From assembly GCA_030388725.1 (NCBI GenBank), contig CP128857.1, positions 372,001-436,000 of the forward strand: a stretch of DNA of 64,000 bases, written 5' to 3'. This document shows, piece by piece, positions 1 through 7,458 of the stretch (position 1 is its first letter; every line of letters begins with the position of its first letter). The DNA is from Prodigiosinella aquatilis (GTDB lineage: Bacteria; Pseudomonadota; Gammaproteobacteria; Enterobacterales; Enterobacteriaceae). Under the pieces are notes generated by a model. It ran no database searches. It was given only the letters and a program-made list of their open reading frames with translations, and was not told where the DNA came from. Made by a program: the position numbers and the translations under genes.

Positions 1-324
1 TCCTATGGTGAAAACCCCCGTGGCATTACGGACAAGATGACTAGCGCCGATATTCTGCGGATGGCCGAAGCGTTACATACCCAAGTCGTGATACCGTTTC
101 ACCATGATATCTGGTCGAATTTTCAGGCCGATCCACGGGAAATTCGCGTGCTGTGGGAGATGAAAAAAGATCGTCTGCAATACGGTTTTAAACCTTTCAT
201 CTGGCAGGTTGGCGGTAAATTTACCTGGCCACTGGACAAGGACAAGCTGGAGTATCACTACCCACGAGGGTTTGATGATTGTTTTACTATAGAGCCGGAT
301 CTTCCCTTCACGTCATTCCTGTAA
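1..324 (+). CDS. ulaG: L-ascorbate-6-phosphate lactonase UlaG, C-terminal part
   Basis: The reading frame is open from the first base and ends in TAA, giving the last 107 residues of a protein about 354 residues long in E. coli. UlaG is a cytoplasmic metallo-beta-lactamase-fold hydrolase that opens L-ascorbate-6-phosphate to 3-keto-L-gulonate-6-phosphate in anaerobic ascorbate use. The visible part carries the conserved tail, including the HHDIWSNF segment and the FDDCFTIEPDLPF ending, and is nearly identical to the enterobacterial protein. The metal-binding core lies outside the window. The ulaR gene follows on the same strand, as in E. coli. Identification is firm, but the gene is cut by the window edge. 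Confidence 0.95.
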   Translation, partial: SYGENPRGITDKMTSADILRMAEALHTQVVIPFHHDIWSNFQADPREIRVLWEMKKDRLQYGFKPFIWQVGGKFTWPLDKDKLEYHYPRGFDDCFTIEPDLPFTSFL

Positions 325-370
325 TGGGTGTAGCCATAAGGCTTGAGGCTGTCCACTTCGGCCTGTTTTA

Positions 371-445
371 GGGGCATCATCACGTTGGGTTCCCGGCGGA
401 AAAGCCGAACGTGGTGGTCGCCCCGGTATCCCGGTTTTTTAACGG
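371..445. repeat. Palindromic repeat with T-run, copy 1
   Basis: This lies between ulaG and ulaR. Arms around 376-389 and 402-417 pair through an ATCACGTT / AACGTGGTG core, with a GGTTCC segment at the loop side. A GGTATCCCGG segment and six T (435-440) follow. The same arrangement recurs at 24040-24110 after envZ. In both places it follows the 3' end of a plus-strand gene, so it may act as a transcription terminator or 3'-end stabiliser. That role is inferred. Confidence 0.6.
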
Positions 446-539
446 GTGGGCATTAATCCATAAGATGGCTTTTTCATTTTACGACAACCCAATGCGTATG
501 TTTTGACAAGTTATGATTCAAATTATCGCAAGTGCTCAT

Positions 540-545
540 TATAAT
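540..545 (+). promoter_or_regulatory. Candidate -10 box upstream of ulaR
   Basis: A perfect TATAAT hexamer lies 32 bases before the chosen ulaR start. The matching -35 region is poor (TTCAAA at 517-522). A TTGACA at 503-508 is too far away to pair with it. This is a weak prediction based only on the hexamer and its position. Confidence 0.3.
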
Positions 546-577
546 TGGCAGATAAGCATAATTTGGGCGGAGCCAGC

Positions 578-1333
578 ATGACTGAATCACAGCGTCATAA
601 TGCCATTATTGATTTTTTGCAGCGGCAAGGGCAGTTCACCGTTGCCGATATTATTGAACAGTTCGCTATTTCTCCGGCCACGGCGAGACGGGATATCAAC
701 AAGCTCAACGAGTTAGGTAAATTGCGCAAGGTACGTAATGGTGCAGAAGCCGTAAGCCTGCCGCGCCCGACATGGACGCCACTGAATATTTATCAGGCGC
801 AGAATGTAGATGAAAAAATGCGTATCGCCAGAGCGGCGGCCGAACTTTGCCGCCCAGGGCAAAGCGTGGTGATTAACTGTGGCTCCACCGCTTTTCTGCT
901 GGGGCAGGAGATTTGTGGCAAGGATATTCAGGTCATCACGAATTATCTGCCCCTGGCAAATTACCTGATTGACCAGGAACACGACAGTGTGGTGATCATG
1001 GGCGGGCAGTATAATAAAAGTCAGTCCATCACCCTTGCCCCGCAGGACGGAGACGCCAGCCTTTATGCCGGACACTGGATGTTTACCAGTGGTAAAGGGC
1101 TGACGGCCGAAGGGTTGTATAAAACCGATATGCTGACGGCAATGGCTGAGCAAAAGATGTTGAATTTTGTCGGCAAACTGGTAGTGGTGGTGGACAGCAG
1201 CAAGGTCGGCGAACGAGCGGGTATGCTGTTCAGTCGTGCCGACCAGATTGACGTGGTTATCACGGGCAAACAGGCGAATCCGAACATCGTGCAGCAACTG
1301 CGTGACCAGAAAGTTGACGTCATTTTGGTATAA
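578..1333 (+). CDS. ulaR: HTH-type transcriptional repressor UlaR
   Basis: DeoR-family repressor of the ascorbate (ula) genes, which in E. coli responds to L-ascorbate-6-phosphate. The N-terminal helix-turn-helix (roughly residues 18-55) contains the SPATARRDINKL recognition segment. The C-terminal sugar-phosphate sensor domain keeps blocks such as VINCGSTAFLLG and SLYAGHWMFTSGKGLT, which are almost unchanged from E. coli UlaR. With the ATG at 578 the protein is 251 residues, the E. coli length, and starts MTESQRH. An in-frame TTG at 545 would add 11 unsupported residues. It lies downstream of ulaG on the same strand, as in E. coli, with a 253-bp gap holding a palindromic repeat. Confidence 0.95.
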   Translation: MTESQRHNAIIDFLQRQGQFTVADIIEQFAISPATARRDINKLNELGKLRKVRNGAEAVSLPRPTWTPLNIYQAQNVDEKMRIARAAAELCRPGQSVVINCGSTAFLLGQEICGKDIQVITNYLPLANYLIDQEHDSVVIMGGQYNKSQSITLAPQDGDASLYAGHWMFTSGKGLTAEGLYKTDMLTAMAEQKMLNFVGKLVVVVDSSKVGERAGMLFSRADQIDVVITGKQANPNIVQQLRDQKVDVILV

Positions 1334-1409
1334 CCTCGCATTCAACTGGGTTTCCTGCCACGGTAGGTGAGTTAGAATGGTCACAGTCTGGTAACAATGA
1401 GGTTGGGTG

Positions 1410-1730
1410 ATGGAACAATTTGAAGCGATCGATATAGAACGAGCCTATCAGCGTTGGCAGCAAGGGGACGTGTTGGTAGACATTCGTGATCCACAAAGTT
1501 TTGGTGCTGCCCATGTGCCTGGTGCAACTCACCTGACCAATGAAACGCTGGCCGATTTTGTTCGTCAGGCCGATATTGAGCAACCCGTCATGGTGATGTG
1601 CTATCACGGTATCAGCAGTCGTAACACCGCGCAGTATCTGCTGAGCCTGGGGTTTGAATCTGTGTATAGCATTGACGGTGGGTTTGATGCCTGGCAGCGC
1701 CGCTTCCCACAGGACGTGGTGGGAGCCTGA
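1410..1730 (+). CDS. glpE: Thiosulfate sulfurtransferase GlpE (rhodanese)
   Basis: Single-domain cytoplasmic rhodanese of 106 residues (108 in E. coli) that moves sulfane sulfur from thiosulfate to acceptors such as cyanide or thioredoxin. The active-site loop CYHGISS has its catalytic cysteine at residue 64. The VDIRDPQSF and SIDGGFDAWQRRFP blocks are typical of GlpE. A GTG directly before the ATG (1407) could also start translation; an AATGAGG ribosome site lies upstream. In E. coli glpE leads a glpEGR operon. Here the next four genes are on the opposite strand and glpG is 4 kb away, so the operon is split. It lies 76 bp after ulaR instead of beside glpD. Confidence 0.95.
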   Translation: MEQFEAIDIERAYQRWQQGDVLVDIRDPQSFGAAHVPGATHLTNETLADFVRQADIEQPVMVMCYHGISSRNTAQYLLSLGFESVYSIDGGFDAWQRRFPQDVVGA

Positions 1731-1740
1731 TAATCACCTA

Positions 1741-1767
1741 GGTATGGCGTGTCAGCCACGCCATACC
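1741..1767. terminator. Convergent hairpin between glpE and the MFS gene
   Basis: A perfect 11-bp stem (GGTATGGCGTG with CACGCCATACC) with a 5-base loop lies in the 51-bp gap between two genes that end towards each other. There is no T-run on either side, so it is a blocking hairpin more than a textbook intrinsic terminator. Confidence 0.5.
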
Positions 1768-1781
1768 CGTCCGTCACGTAC

Positions 1782-3080
1782 TTATTCCTGAATCGGTTTT
1801 CTGACAAACAAACCGTAGCTTAATGCCCCCAGCATGAGTAGTCCCGCGCCGAGGAAAAAAACGTCGGTAAACATACCGGTGGTATCAAGAATGATACCGG
1901 TGATGATCGGCGCACTGGCAGCCCCCAGGAAACCACCAAAATTCTGAATCGCTCCTAACGATGCCACCTGGTCTTTGGGTGCGATATCGGTTGCCAGTGT
2001 CCAAATTACGCCAGAGGGCAGTTGAGAGCAAAAATACCCTAGAGAGAGCAGTAAAATGGTGAACGTGTTGTTGTGCACAAACGGGATTGGTGCGACAAAA
2101 CAGGCAGCCAGGGCCGCTCCCAGCACGATGGGGATTTTGCGAGAAGTAATGGCACTTATGCCGTGCCGTATCAAGCGATCCGAGATTACACCACCACACA
2201 AGACGCCGACGATGCCAGCAAAGAAGGGGATTGACGCAATCCAGCCAGTCTGTTTCAGGCTGAAACCCAGCGATTTTTCCAGGTAGCTGGGCAACCAGGT
2301 TAGATAGACCCAAATGGTAAACATGATTGAGAAGTTGCCCAGAATCATAAACCAAGTGGTTTTGTGCCTGAACAAGTTACTCCAACTGCGTTTATTGTCC
2401 TGTGGTTCCTCTGTTGCCTGAATAAAGGTGTTGGATGGAGTATGAATCTCTTTCTCTTCTGCCGGGGTAGGTTCACGGTAAAACTTCAACCAGGACAACA
2501 ACAAGGGAATTCCCGTCAAGCCAATGGCGATAAACATGCCGCGCCATCCTAGGGTTAATAGCAATATGGTCAATATAGGGGGGGCGACAGCATTGGCGAT
2601 CTGTGAACCGGTATTAATAATCGCGGTGGGTAGCCCGCGTTCCTGATCTGAAAACCAGCGATGGGTAATTTTTATACCGGATGTAAAAAAAGGTGATTCG
2701 GATACTCCTAGTAACATGCGTAATCCATAAAACATGGAATAACCATTAATAACCCCGGCCATGATAGTAACAGCGGACCATAACCCTGCAGCCCAGGAAA
2801 ACATTTTTCTGGGCCCAAATTTATCTACCAGCCAGCCGGCAGGAAGATTAGCGATGGCATATGGCCACAGAAATGCAGATAGCAGCATGCCCATTTGTGT
2901 TGCACTGAAACCAAATTCTTTAGCAATAGTGGTATTTGCAATACTTAAATTGGCTCTATCGAGATAATTAATCACGGCGGACATGAGAAGGATAAATATA
3001 ATTCCCCAGCGTAAGCGTGTCACTGGGGAATTTTTTACTATGGTACTATTTTCAAGGGTAGTAGAGGTCGCGTTATTCAT
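1782..3080 (-). CDS. MFS permease, anion:cation symporter (sugar acid) type
   Basis: Inner-membrane transporter of 432 residues with about 12 hydrophobic segments and the major facilitator layout. Loop 2-3 carries GWLVDKFGPRK, the MFS motif A. The YLDRANLSIA segment in helix 1 and the FFTSGIKITHRWFSDQERG stretch are characteristic of the anion:cation symporter group that includes galactonate, glucarate and hexuronate carriers. The substrate cannot be read from the sequence. It is probably the last gene of a minus-strand cassette (regulator, kinase, aldolase, permease) and is separated from the aldolase gene by 81 bp. A sugar acid or related anion is a reasonable guess from the family. Confidence 0.85.
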   Translation of the reverse strand: MNNATSTTLENSTIVKNSPVTRLRWGIIFILLMSAVINYLDRANLSIANTTIAKEFGFSATQMGMLLSAFLWPYAIANLPAGWLVDKFGPRKMFSWAAGLWSAVTIMAGVINGYSMFYGLRMLLGVSESPFFTSGIKITHRWFSDQERGLPTAIINTGSQIANAVAPPILTILLLTLGWRGMFIAIGLTGIPLLLSWLKFYREPTPAEEKEIHTPSNTFIQATEEPQDNKRSWSNLFRHKTTWFMILGNFSIMFTIWVYLTWLPSYLEKSLGFSLKQTGWIASIPFFAGIVGVLCGGVISDRLIRHGISAITSRKIPIVLGAALAACFVAPIPFVHNNTFTILLLSLGYFCSQLPSGVIWTLATDIAPKDQVASLGAIQNFGGFLGAASAPIITGIILDTTGMFTDVFFLGAGLLMLGALSYGLFVRKPIQE

Positions 3081-3161
3081 GATGGTCAGCCATCCATAAA
3101 AAGGATTCTGTGAGTTTCAGTTACTATTCTGCGAATAAAAGATGTGCCATATATTAAGGAT

Positions 3162-4097
3162 TCAATTGTTCATTCCCTGGCGAATCTTTTCCTGATAATG
3201 CGCTGTACCTTGATGTATCTGGTCGAGGATAACGCTCAGTGCCCAATATTTTTCCAGCACGTCATCTTTATTCGAACGGCAGAATTCATGATGAAATGTA
3301 CCTAAACGCTGGTGATAAATTTTGGCATTCTTGGGATAACCCAATGTCTCTGTCACCGCGGCGAGGGATAAGAATGTTGCTAACTCTTGGGTGAATGGCG
3401 ATGAATCCTGACGATGGGAATAGAGCCATTTATAGAGCTCGGGATGGAAATTGGTAAATACGCCGCTGAATCCTTTCGACCCGGCCTGCATGGCAGGAAA
3501 AGCAATGGCGGCGTTGGCGTTAATAATATTCAGTGGGGTGTCAGCTGTCAGTTTTACCCGGCGCGCCACGGTTGGCAGATCGCAACTGACATCCTTCAAT
3601 ACCACAAAGCGACCGGTTTGCGCGCAATGGACTAGCTCTTCGTCGGTCAGCAAGCGACGATAAGGCGCTGGGCATTCATACAGACCAAGCGGCAGCGTTG
3701 CTGGTAGCGCTTCCAGTAGCGTGTGCAATGTGCTGAAAAAGGTATCACTGCCCTGATGCATGGGGTCAAGATGGTTAGTAACCAGCACTAGTGCGTCAAT
3801 ACCGGTTTCTGCCATGGCGGTCAGTTCGTTTATCTGGTCGTTGATGTTATCGCTGATGTGACCAGAGGCGATAACCGGACAGCGCCCCGCGACTTTTTCA
3901 ACCACAAAACGTGCCAGATCTACTCGTTCTTGCAAGCTCAGAAACAGCATTTCACTGGATTGGCATACGGCAAACAAGGCATCGACGTCCTTTTCCAGAT
4001 ACCACTCGATAAGTCTTTCCAAACCGGGATAATCAATACCGTTGCCCGCGTTAAATGGGGTCAGCATGACGGGGACAATACCTTCGATAACGTTCAT
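3162..4097 (-). CDS. Dihydrodipicolinate synthase / N-acetylneuraminate lyase family aldolase
   Basis: A TIM-barrel class I aldolase of 311 residues. The Schiff-base lysine is visible as K168 in VVLKDVS, and the conserved tyrosine as Y140 in LYECPAP. The usual GTTGE or GSTGE phosphate/carboxylate loop is replaced by CQSSE (residues 45-49), so true DHDPS activity is unlikely and the substrate pocket probably differs. Family members cleave or form 2-keto acids (KDG, KDPG-like, sialic acid) with pyruvate as one partner. In the same orientation upstream is a ribokinase-like kinase and downstream an anion symporter, which suggests a pathway of uptake, phosphorylation and aldol cleavage. The substrate is unknown. 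Confidence 0.85.
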   Translation of the reverse strand: MNVIEGIVPVMLTPFNAGNGIDYPGLERLIEWYLEKDVDALFAVCQSSEMLFLSLQERVDLARFVVEKVAGRCPVIASGHISDNINDQINELTAMAETGIDALVLVTNHLDPMHQGSDTFFSTLHTLLEALPATLPLGLYECPAPYRRLLTDEELVHCAQTGRFVVLKDVSCDLPTVARRVKLTADTPLNIINANAAIAFPAMQAGSKGFSGVFTNFHPELYKWLYSHRQDSSPFTQELATFLSLAAVTETLGYPKNAKIYHQRLGTFHHEFCRSNKDDVLEKYWALSVILDQIHQGTAHYQEKIRQGMNN

Positions 4098-4152
4098 TTT
4101 TACTCCTTACGGCTAACAGATTCAGAATGGGAAATTTAAGGACAACATATAC

Positions 4153-5073
4153 TCAGTGCTGGGAAAGACGGGCCGCGACCTGTTGATGGGTCGGCATGTT
4201 GGATGCGCCTTCTCGTTCAACGGATAATGAAGCAAAAGCGTTGGCGTAAGTGGCGGCTTGTACAACGCTTTGGCCAGCAGACAACGCGGCGGCAAAGGCA
4301 CCGTTAAAGGCATCTCCGGCACCAGTGGTATCAATGCTGACGGCAGGGAAAGCTGGAATATGCTGAAATTGCTGTCCGTCGAAAATTAATGCTCCCTGTG
4401 AACCCATGGTAATGATGACGCGGGGAACTCCGAGAGCATGGATTTTCTGTGCGGCCGCTTTGGCACTGCTTAAATCGTTGACTTCAATGTTGGAGAGTAA
4501 CGACGCTTCTGTTTCATTAGGCGTGATGACATCAACGTAATCCAGGCAGGAAAGTACATCACTTGAATAAGGTGCTGGATTGAGAATGATTTTTGTATTT
4601 AGCGCCTTGGCTAATTTCATGACACTTAATAGGGATGAAAAATTATTCTCCAGTTGCAGTAGCAATACGTCTGAGTTTTCAAGCTCAGGCATGATCTCTG
4701 CAATTTCTTCGTCGGTAATGGTTTTATTTGCGCCGGGATAGATGGCAATCATATTTTCGCCATTCTGTTGGGAAACATAAATAATGGCGTTCCCTGTGGG
4801 CTCGGTATCAGACTGATAAAGTTTAAAGGAATGTATTTCCGATTTGGAAAGATGTTCATAAGCAAAATGACTGAATTGATCTTTTCCTACTTTTGAGACG
4901 AAATGCACTTTTGCACCAGCACGACTGGCAGCTATCGCTTGATTAGCGCCTTTACCTCCCGGTCCTAATGCGCTTCCCTGAGCCAATAGTGATTCCCCTC
5001 CTTTGGGGAATCGTTCGACTCTGGCAATGATATCCACATTAAAAGAACCAAGAATACAAACTTTACCATTCAT
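4153..5073 (-). CDS. Ribokinase-like PfkB-family carbohydrate kinase
   Basis: Cytoplasmic kinase of 306 residues, the size of ribokinase (309 in E. coli). The substrate-side signature GPGGKGANQA (residues 37-46) and the ATP/anion-hole signature DTTGAGDAFNGAF (248-260, catalytic Asp254) are both intact. NPAPYS near residue 165 and TPNETEA near 184 are also ribokinase-like. It starts 17 bases after the stop of the truncated DeoR-type gene and is followed by the aldolase gene. Ribose is possible, but no rbs transport genes are next to it, so phosphorylation of another sugar in this cassette is equally plausible. Its bases look more AT-rich than the flanking glp genes. Confidence 0.85.
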   Translation of the reverse strand: MNGKVCILGSFNVDIIARVERFPKGGESLLAQGSALGPGGKGANQAIAASRAGAKVHFVSKVGKDQFSHFAYEHLSKSEIHSFKLYQSDTEPTGNAIIYVSQQNGENMIAIYPGANKTITDEEIAEIMPELENSDVLLLQLENNFSSLLSVMKLAKALNTKIILNPAPYSSDVLSCLDYVDVITPNETEASLLSNIEVNDLSSAKAAAQKIHALGVPRVIITMGSQGALIFDGQQFQHIPAFPAVSIDTTGAGDAFNGAFAAALSAGQSVVQAATYANAFASLSVEREGASNMPTHQQVAARLSQH

Positions 5074-5090
5074 CGTATTTCCTTTATTTT

Positions 5091-5363
5091 TTATGGCAGT
5101 ATTTCTTTCCGAGTTTTTATGCTTTTTAATAAAACTTCAAAATCTTTCCCGGTCTCAGTAATTAGTTCTGATTGCAAGTGCCGTCGTATAACCATGGCGC
5201 CGCCATGGCAACGTTGAATTAAATTCCGGCTAGCTAACACATTTAAATCACTGCGTATGGTTTCTTTAGTAACGTCAAAAAGGTGTGCTAAATATTTCAC
5301 ACTGGCACGATCATATTTATCCAGATATTCTAGAATCTTATTTCGCCGTTCTTCAAGAAACAT
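5091..5363 (-). CDS. DeoR-family regulator, DNA-binding domain only (truncated)
   Basis: This 90-residue protein has a clear DeoR-type winged helix-turn-helix: RRNKILEYLDKY at the start, then SVKYLAHLFDVTKETIRSDL and the RCHGGA wing. It stops at residue 90, where the family normally continues with about 160 residues of sugar-phosphate-sensing domain. The frame ends in TAA and the kinase gene begins 17 bases later, so the sensor domain is absent, not just shifted. The ATG at 5363 is preferred over a GTG at 5372 because AGGGAGG is spaced 10 bases from the ATG and only 1 from the GTG. It could be a degraded pseudogene or a ligand-independent repressor. Confidence 0.7.
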   Translation of the reverse strand: MFLEERRNKILEYLDKYDRASVKYLAHLFDVTKETIRSDLNVLASRNLIQRCHGGAMVIRRHLQSELITETGKDFEVLLKSIKTRKEILP

Positions 5364-5523
5364 AATATTCACGCCTCCCTATTGAGATTAAGTGAGCGGT
5401 ATTGGCTAAAAAGTGACTGTGATCATAGGTTGTCGGACTAAACGGAAGTAAACAAAAATCAGCACAAAATATGTCAATGCGTGAACAGGTTGTTATGGGA
5501 AATAAAATAGAAGGATGGAGAGA

Positions 5524-5539
5524 TGTGACGAGCATCACG
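5524..5539. promoter_or_regulatory. Candidate CRP (cAMP receptor protein) binding site
   Basis: The sequence reads TGTGA, six bases, TCACG, against the CRP consensus TGTGA-N6-TCACA: one mismatch in the ten conserved positions. It lies 161 bp upstream of the minus-strand cassette's first start codon and 311 bp upstream of glpG. Catabolite control of a sugar cassette would be expected. Binding itself is inferred. Confidence 0.55.
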
Positions 5540-5594
5540 CATACAGGGTAAAGTGTAATAGCTATAGTTGACCATTATGCTGAATTGATAGTGA

Positions 5595-5795
5595 TATACC
5601 CGCCATCTTTCACATTGTCGGTGCTTCGCCTGCCCTCAGTTGCTCGGTCCATCCCTGAATCTCGCACTTTTAGGGCCACGACAAGCCACGTTCAAATATA
5701 TTCCTGGCAGGCTTGCCACCCGGTTCCAGACTTGCGTAAGCTCCTGGGGATTCATTCGGTTGCTGCTTTCCTGCATCTGAAATTTAGTGGGTATA
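5595..5795. repeat. ERIC-like intergenic repeat, long form
   Basis: The ends are inverted: TATACCC at 5595 and GGGTATA at 5789-5795. The right half contains GTAAGCTCCTGGGGATTCA, close to the published core of enterobacterial repetitive intergenic consensus (ERIC) elements. The left 30 or so bases resemble the left end of the shorter copy at 21588-21706. Between the halves there are roughly 80-90 extra bases absent from that copy, consistent with an insertion-bearing ERIC. It ends 54 bp before glpG and would be transcribed into its mRNA leader. Confidence 0.65.
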
Positions 5796-5849
5796 CGTGT
5801 TTTAATGTCAGTTTTATTGAGATCGATAAACGAGGATGTTGCAGCAGCT

Positions 5850-6674
5850 ATGATCCGAATTATTGCGTTATCGAATCCCCGCTTGGCTCAGGCGTTTGTT
5901 GATTATATGCATACGCAGAAAGTCAAACTTGTGATGCATATGAACGGGAACGAGGCCGAGTTGTTATTGCCTGATGAAAAGCAACTGGTGCGGGTACAAC
6001 AGGAATTGGAACAATTTTTACGTGAACCTCACCACAAGCGCTATCAGGCGGCCAGTTGGGAAACCGGCTCTACCAAATCAGGACTCCGTTATCAGTCGTT
6101 TTCTTATCTGCAAATCGTGTGTCAAGGCGCCGGTTTGCTTACATTGTCTGTGATGGTGGTGACCATCGCCGTTTATCTATTGATGCAAATCTATGGTGTG
6201 AACCGCATTATGCCTCTGCTGTCCTTCCCTGGCCCAGGACAGGGGTTCCAGCTTTGGCGTTGGTTTAGCCATATCCTGTTGCATTTCTCACCGCTGCACA
6301 TTCTGTTTAATCTGTTGTGGTGGTGGTATCTGGGCGGTCCAGTAGAGAAAACGCTGGGTACCCGTAAGTTGTTTGTCATCCTGTTACTGTCGTCGGTCGC
6401 CAGCGGCTGGGTACAATCATGGTTCAGTGGTATTTATTTTGGTGGCTTGTCTGGAGTGGTTTATGCCCTGATGGGTTATGTCTGGCTGAGGGGTGAGCGA
6501 GAACCACATGGTCACTTGCATTTGCAGCGTGGTTTGATGGTATTTGCGCTATTGTGGTTGGTTGCCGGGTATTTCAATATCTTAGGCATGTCCATTGCCA
6601 ATGGGGCACACGTAGCGGGTCTGGTCATCGGGCTACTGATGGCTTTTTGGGATACACGTAACAGGCAGCGGTAA
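5850..6674 (+). CDS. glpG: Rhomboid intramembrane serine protease GlpG
   Basis: Inner-membrane protease of 274 residues that cuts transmembrane substrates. An N-terminal cytoplasmic domain is followed by six membrane helices. The catalytic dyad is Ser201 in GGLSGVVYALMGY and His254 in NGAHVAG. The conserved His150 and Asn154 lie in HILFNLLWWWYLGG. With the ATG at 5850 these numbers equal those of E. coli GlpG exactly, which decides the start over in-frame upstream codons at 5787 and 5805. It is followed 25 bases later by glpR, as in E. coli. It is separated from glpE by an opposite-strand cassette, so expression must start in the 5364-5849 gap. Confidence 0.95.
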   Translation: MIRIIALSNPRLAQAFVDYMHTQKVKLVMHMNGNEAELLLPDEKQLVRVQQELEQFLREPHHKRYQAASWETGSTKSGLRYQSFSYLQIVCQGAGLLTLSVMVVTIAVYLLMQIYGVNRIMPLLSFPGPGQGFQLWRWFSHILLHFSPLHILFNLLWWWYLGGPVEKTLGTRKLFVILLLSSVASGWVQSWFSGIYFGGLSGVVYALMGYVWLRGEREPHGHLHLQRGLMVFALLWLVAGYFNILGMSIANGAHVAGLVIGLLMAFWDTRNRQR

Positions 6675-6699
6675 AATCAAATGTTTGAGAGGGATGAAT

Positions 6700-7458
6700 G
6701 TGAAGCAAACACAACGGCATGATGAGATTATTGAACTGGTGCGTCGGCAAGGGTACGTCAGTACCGAAGAGTTGGTGGAACATTTCGCTGTCAGTCCGCA
6801 AACTATTCGCCGTGATCTTAATGATTTGGCTGAACAGAATAAAATTCATCGCCATCACGGTGGCGCGGCGTTGCCTTCCAGTTCAGTAAATACCGCTTAT
6901 CATGATCGTAAAATGATGTGGTCGGATGAAAAAAACCGTATTGCCAGGAAGGTTGCCAGTCAGATTCCCGATGGCGCCACACTTTTTATTGATATCGGTA
7001 CCACGCCGGAAGCGGTTGCCCATGCGCTCATGAATCATAATGACTTGCGTGTGGTTACCAACAACTTGAATGTGGCAACGTTGCTGACGGCCAAAGAGGA
7101 TTTTCGTCTTATCCTGGCTGGCGGAGAGGTCCGTAGTCGTGATGGCGGAATTATGGGGGAAGCCACGCTGGATTTTATTTCCCAGTTCCGGCTGGATTTC
7201 GGCATTTTGGGAATTAGCGGCATTGACATGGATGGGTCATTGCTAGAGTTTGATTACCACGAAGTCCGCACCAAACGGGCGATTATCGAAAACTCCCGTT
7301 GTGTGATGCTGGTGACCGACCACTCTAAGTTTGGCCGAAATGCTATGGTCAATTTGGGTAATATGGACTTGATCGACTACCTTTTTACCGATCAATTACC
7401 ACCATCCAGTGTGCTGAAAATTATCGAGCAGCATAAGGTACAGTTGGAGTTGTGCTAA
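6700..7458 (+). CDS. glpR: Glycerol-3-phosphate regulon repressor GlpR
   Basis: DeoR-family repressor of glycerol-3-phosphate genes. The helix-turn-helix is near residues 18-56 (VEHFAVSPQTIRRDL) with the HRHHGGAALPSSSVNT wing. The sensor domain keeps IDIGTTPEAVAHAL and GILGISGID. The GTG at 6700 gives 252 residues, the E. coli length, beginning with the conserved KQTQRH. The ribosome site GAGAGGG ends 6 bases before it. The ATG at 6694 abuts that site and is less likely. It follows glpG by 25 bases. The maltodextrin phosphorylase gene starts only 46 bases after the stop. Confidence 0.95.
   Translation: MKQTQRHDEIIELVRRQGYVSTEELVEHFAVSPQTIRRDLNDLAEQNKIHRHHGGAALPSSSVNTAYHDRKMMWSDEKNRIARKVASQIPDGATLFIDIGTTPEAVAHALMNHNDLRVVTNNLNVATLLTAKEDFRLILAGGEVRSRDGGIMGEATLDFISQFRLDFGILGISGIDMDGSLLEFDYHEVRTKRAIIENSRCVMLVTDHSKFGRNAMVNLGNMDLIDYLFTDQLPPSSVLKIIEQHKVQLELC

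Larger units (their letters stand above)
5364..5849. other. Intergenic region between the cassette and glpG
   Basis: This 486-bp divergent gap separates the minus-strand cassette from plus-strand glpG. It is AT-rich near the regulator. It holds a near-consensus CRP site (5524-5539) and a long ERIC-like repeat (5595-5795). It must also supply the promoter of glpG, because glpE no longer reads into it. No convincing sigma-70 hexamer pair was seen. Confidence 0.6.

Noticed and set aside
713..1384. Minus-strand frame of 223 codons
   Set aside because: It lies almost entirely antisense to ulaR, whose protein is nearly identical to E. coli UlaR. The antisense product is His/Gln-rich and resembles nothing.
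5585..5902. Plus-strand frame of 105 codons before glpG
   Set aside because: It is made of ERIC-like repeat sequence and runs out of frame into glpG; there is no protein similarity.
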